Below, one piece after another: positions 61,546 to 64,000 of a stretch of 64,000 nt of DNA. Within the stretch, counting starts at the first letter, position 1, and each line of letters opens with the position of its first letter. The notes under the pieces are model-generated. The model had not been told where the DNA came from, did not search any database, and was given only the letters and a program-made list of their open reading frames with translations. Origin of the DNA: Aeromicrobium sp. Root472D3 (GTDB lineage: Bacteria > Actinomycetota > Actinomycetes > Propionibacteriales > Nocardioidaceae); contig NZ_LMET01000001.1 in assembly GCF_001426485.1 (NCBI RefSeq), positions 987,217 to 1,051,216 on the forward strand, given 5' to 3'. The position numbers and the translations under genes are program-made.

Positions 61546-62996
61546 CGAACTTCGTCGGTCGCCCGCGAGTCCGTCAGCGTGAGGGCCCCGCCCGCGGCGA
61601 CCAGCCCGACGACGACCGCGAGGGCCGCGTAGGCGATGCGCTCGCCGTGGAAGAACGAGGCGACCAGCTCGCCGCTCCACGTGCCCGCGGGCAGCTGCGA
61701 GGTCACCAGCACCGCGATGAGGGTCCCGATGATCGCGGTGCCGACGCTCGTGCCGACCTCCTGGGCCGTGTCGTTCAGGGCGGCCCCGACGGACGTGCGG
61801 TTGGCCGGCATCGCGCTGACGAGCGCGACGGCGCAGATCGTCATGACGGTGCGCAGGCCGATCGTCATGACGACCATCGCGACGGCGATCGCGGGGTAGC
61901 CGTGCTCGACGCCCCACGCCAGGCCGGCGAGCGCGCCGGCCAGCAGGCCCGCGCCGATCAGGCACGCGACGCGGTGCCCGAACCGTCGCGCGAACCATTC
62001 GGAGAGGGGCGTCGCGGCGATCATGGTCACGATCAGGGGGAGGTTGGCCAGTCCCGCGCGGACGGGGCTCCAGCCGTACGCGTACTGGAAGTGCAGGATC
62101 AGGCCGAACAGCACCCCCGCCATCGCGATCGACGTCCCGATCTGGGCGATCGCCGCGCCGCGCACGGTGCCGCTCGAGAACAGGCGCAGGTCGAGCATCG
62201 GCGCGGCGGTGCGCCGCTCGTGCCGGACGAACGCCACGGCCGCCGCGACCGCACCGAGGGCCGAGCCGATCGTCGCGACCGACAGCCAGCCGTGCTCGAC
62301 GCCGCTGGTCAGGGTGTAGCAGGCCAGGCCGATCGCGGCGATGCTGAGCAGTGCGCCGGGCAGGTCGAGCGCGTCGTGCGTCAGGTCGTCCGGGTGGTCC
62401 TCCGGGACGCCGAGCCGGACGCCGATCCACGCGACCAGCGCGATCGGCGCGTTGACGACCAGCAGCCACTCCCACCCGACGTGGGTCAGGGCCGTGCCGC
62501 CGAGCAGGGGGCCGAGGACGAACCCCGACATGCCGACGACCATGACGATCGTGATGGCCCGCATCCGCAGGGCCTCGTCGTCGAAGAGCCGGAAGACCAG
62601 CGACATCGTGACGGGCGCCATCATCGCCGCGGCGAGGCCGAGGACGGCCCGCAGGGCGATGAGCTCTCCTGCCGTCGAGACCGCGATCGCGCACAGGCTG
62701 ATCAGCCCGAAGGCCGTCAGGCCCGTCAGCAGCACGCGTCGCCGTCCGAGGCGGTCGGCCGCGGCGCCCGCGGTCAGGAGCAGCCCGCCGAACGTCAGCG
62801 AGTAGGCGCCCGTGACCCACTGCAGGGCCGTCGTCCCGCTGCCGAGGTCGCGGGCGATCGTGGGCAGCGCGATCGTCAGCAGCGTGTTGTCGACCATCTC
62901 GACGAAGAAGGCCAGGCACAGGGCCGCCAGCGGGATCGCCGCGGAGCGGATCGAGCGGTGGGACGCCGCGGGGGCGGACGAGATCGTGTCGCTCAT
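61542..62996 (-). CDS. MFS drug exporter, DHA2 (EmrB/QacA) type
   Basis: The 484-residue protein has about 14 membrane segments. Marks are LAFFVEMVDNTLLTIALPTIA, shown partly, LQWVTGAYSLTFGGLLL, the RLGRRR loop and the motif-C-like GMSGFVLGPLLGG. It should export drugs or hydrophobic compounds by proton antiport. The ATG at 62996 has AGGAGG six bases upstream. It faces a TetR gene across three tandem operator dyads, so it is probably induced by its substrate. A role in siderophore export is possible but not indicated. Confidence 0.92.
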   Translation of the reverse strand: MSDTISSAPAASHRSIRSAAIPLAALCLAFFVEMVDNTLLTIALPTIARDLGSGTTALQWVTGAYSLTFGGLLLTAGAAADRLGRRRVLLTGLTAFGLISLCAIAVSTAGELIALRAVLGLAAAMMAPVTMSLVFRLFDDEALRMRAITIVMVVGMSGFVLGPLLGGTALTHVGWEWLLVVNAPIALVAWIGVRLGVPEDHPDDLTHDALDLPGALLSIAAIGLACYTLTSGVEHGWLSVATIGSALGAVAAAVAFVRHERRTAAPMLDLRLFSSGTVRGAAIAQIGTSIAMAGVLFGLILHFQYAYGWSPVRAGLANLPLIVTMIAATPLSEWFARRFGHRVACLIGAGLLAGALAGLAWGVEHGYPAIAVAMVVMTIGLRTVMTICAVALVSAMPANRTSVGAALNDTAQEVGTSVGTAIIGTLIAVLVTSQLPAGTWSGELVASFFHGERIAYAALAVVVGLVAAGGALTLTDSRATDEVR

Positions 62997-63013
62997 GCGG
63001 CACCTCCTGAGTA

Positions 63014-63065
63014 TCGAACACCGTTCGACTCTCGAACGACGTTCGAACTATAGAACACTGTTCGA
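63014..63065. promoter_or_regulatory. Three tandem operator dyads between MFS and TetR genes
   Basis: Fifteen-base dyads lie at 63014-63028 (TCGAACaccGTTCGA), 63032-63046 (TCGAACgacGTTCGA) and 63051-63065 (TAGAACactGTTCGA). The first two are perfect; the third loses one pair. Starts are 18 and 19 bases apart, so adjacent repressors would sit on slightly rotated faces. They fill the promoter space of both divergent genes. Confidence 0.88.
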
Positions 63066-63095
63066 GAAAGAGCAACGGCGTGATTGGATGGGGTC

Positions 63096-63779
63096 ATGCC
63101 GACCGGTCGCCGCCCCCGCGTGACGCACTCGCTCGAGAACGTCGTCGAGGCGTCGATCGCGCTGCTCGACGAGGACGGCGAGGGCGCCCTGACCTTCCGG
63201 GCGCTCGCGGCGCGTCTCGGCGGAGGGGTCGGCAGCATCTACTGGTACGTGTCGAGCAAGGACGAGCTGCTCGACCGCGCGACCGACGAGGTCATGGGGC
63301 GCGTGCTGGCCGGGACGGACGATCTCGTCGACGACTCCGACCCGATCGGCACCCTGCGCGCCGTGTCGCTCGCGATGTTCGACGAGATGGTGCGCAGGCC
63401 GTGGCTCGGCAGCTTCCTGATGCGCAACACCGGCGTGCAGACCAACTCGATCCGCCTGTTCGAGCGCCTGGGCCAGCAGGTCATGCGCCTCGACCTCAGC
63501 CCGCAGCAGCGGTTCCACGCCGTGTCGTCGATCGTCAGCTACGTCGTCGGCGTCGCGGTCGACATGGCGCAGCCGCCGCCGAAGGAGTTCTTCGAGAGCG
63601 GTCTCGAGCCCGCCGAGTTCCTGAAGGCGTACGCCGACGGGTGGCGCGCCTACGACGCCGACGAGTTCCCGTTCCTGCACCAGATCGCCGACGAGTTCGA
63701 GCGGCACGACGACGCGGACGTCTTCCGGTCGGGCCTCGACATGCTGCTGCAGGGCCTGCGCGTGCAGGCGGGGGCCTGA
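63096..63779 (+). CDS. TetR-family regulator of the MFS exporter
   Basis: The 227-residue protein has a TetR DNA-binding domain (VVEASIALLDEDGEGALTFRALAARLGGG, shown partly, then SIYWYVSSKDELLDRA) and a TetR_C-type ligand domain as in tetracycline-repressor-like proteins. It faces the MFS gene across three operator dyads and likely represses both. I chose the ATG at 63096; an upstream TTG twelve bases earlier is less likely. Confidence 0.9.
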   Translation: MPTGRRPRVTHSLENVVEASIALLDEDGEGALTFRALAARLGGGVGSIYWYVSSKDELLDRATDEVMGRVLAGTDDLVDDSDPIGTLRAVSLAMFDEMVRRPWLGSFLMRNTGVQTNSIRLFERLGQQVMRLDLSPQQRFHAVSSIVSYVVGVAVDMAQPPPKEFFESGLEPAEFLKAYADGWRAYDADEFPFLHQIADEFERHDDADVFRSGLDMLLQGLRVQAGA

Positions 63780-63796
63780 CGCACCGCCGCACGCGC

Positions 63797-63808
63797 GACA
63801 ATGGTGCG
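63797..63808 (+). promoter_or_regulatory. -10 box for a leaderless helicase gene
   Basis: GACAAT at 63797-63802 ends six bases before the ATG at 63809. There is no ribosome binding site, so a leaderless transcript is likely, as for the genes at 39923 and 41189. Confidence 0.45.
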
Positions 63809-64000
63809 ATGCGCCTCATCGACCTGCTGCCGAAGACCGGGGCCGCCTACGACGAGGACGCCGTGTACGGCGCGATCACGGAGTGGGTCGAGTCCCGCGG
63901 GCTCACGATGTACCCCGCCCAGGACGAGGCGATCCTCGAGTGCGTCGCGGGCTCCAACGTCGTCCTCGCGACGCCGACCGGCTCGGGCAAGAGCCTGGTC
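63809..64000 (+). CDS. DEAD/DEAH-box helicase, N-terminal start (cut by window edge)
   Basis: Only 64 residues are present. They contain the Q-motif-like YPAQDEAILECVAG and Walker A ATPTGSGKSLV of superfamily-2 helicases. The N-terminal LLPKTGAAYDEDAVY stretch resembles actinobacterial DUF3516-containing DEAD-box RNA helicases. The rest lies beyond the right edge, so length and C-terminal domains cannot be checked. Confidence 0.8.
   Translation, partial: MRLIDLLPKTGAAYDEDAVYGAITEWVESRGLTMYPAQDEAILECVAGSNVVLATPTGSGKSLV

Noticed and set aside
61542..62996. MFS exporter considered as the siderophore exporter
   Set aside because: It is in the opposite direction, has its own TetR gene and three operators, and no iron box was found in its promoter.

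Overview
The window is high-GC, gene-dense actinobacterial chromosome. Several genes carry a TANNNT -10 box 6-8 bases before the start codon and look leaderless; others use GGAG-type ribosome binding sites. The gene content (IdeR-type iron box, desferrioxamine-type siderophore genes, DUF222-HNH protein, stand-alone LigD polymerase, SCO6745-type proteins, aerobic cobalamin route) suits a Nocardioidaceae-like organism such as Aeromicrobium. That placement is inference, not a database result.

The left 39 kb is dominated by de novo adenosylcobalamin synthesis in three blocks. Block 1 (1-18035) holds cobQ, cobK, cobD, cobU, cobS, cobT, the cbiMNQO cobalt importer, a probable alpha-ribazole phosphatase, cobA, a cobB-cobC fusion, cobO, a fused ChlI/ChlD-type chelatase, cobL and cobM. 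Block 2 (26581-29635) is cobG-cobH-cobIJ. Block 3 (33298-39085) is a corrinoid-type binding lipoprotein, cobN and cobF. CobF, CobG and CobN mark the oxygen-dependent, late-cobalt pathway. Four cobalamin riboswitches sit before cbiM, the chelatase operon, the binding protein and cobN. The cobL-cobM and cobG-cobH-cobIJ operons have no riboswitch. No cobR or bluB was seen.

Between these blocks lie a TetR/Ohr peroxide-resistance pair (18045-19148), a LigD polymerase domain, a TetR gene facing an unusual SRPBCC-thiolase-crotonase triple fusion (20100-23767), two tandem SCO6745-like genes, a medium-chain reductase, and a universal-stress/YbdD/CstA group (30136-33097).

From 39 to 55 kb the content is accessory: small membrane proteins, an HxlR/VOC pair with a clear operator, a DUF222-HNH protein, a MacAB-like export cluster with two membrane fusion proteins and a DUF5666 lipoprotein, a MerR/aldo-keto reductase pair, a GAF-GGDEF protein, an XRE/aldo-keto reductase pair, two copies of a ~60-bp palindromic element around a 38-codon ORF, and an AbiEi-DUF559 protein.

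At 55.4-60.5 kb an IdeR-box-controlled operon encodes a desferrioxamine-type NIS siderophore pathway (DesA, DesB and a DesC-DesD fusion). The right end holds a quinone oxidoreductase, an MFS exporter with a facing TetR gene and three tandem operators, and the start of a DEAD-box helicase gene cut by the window edge.
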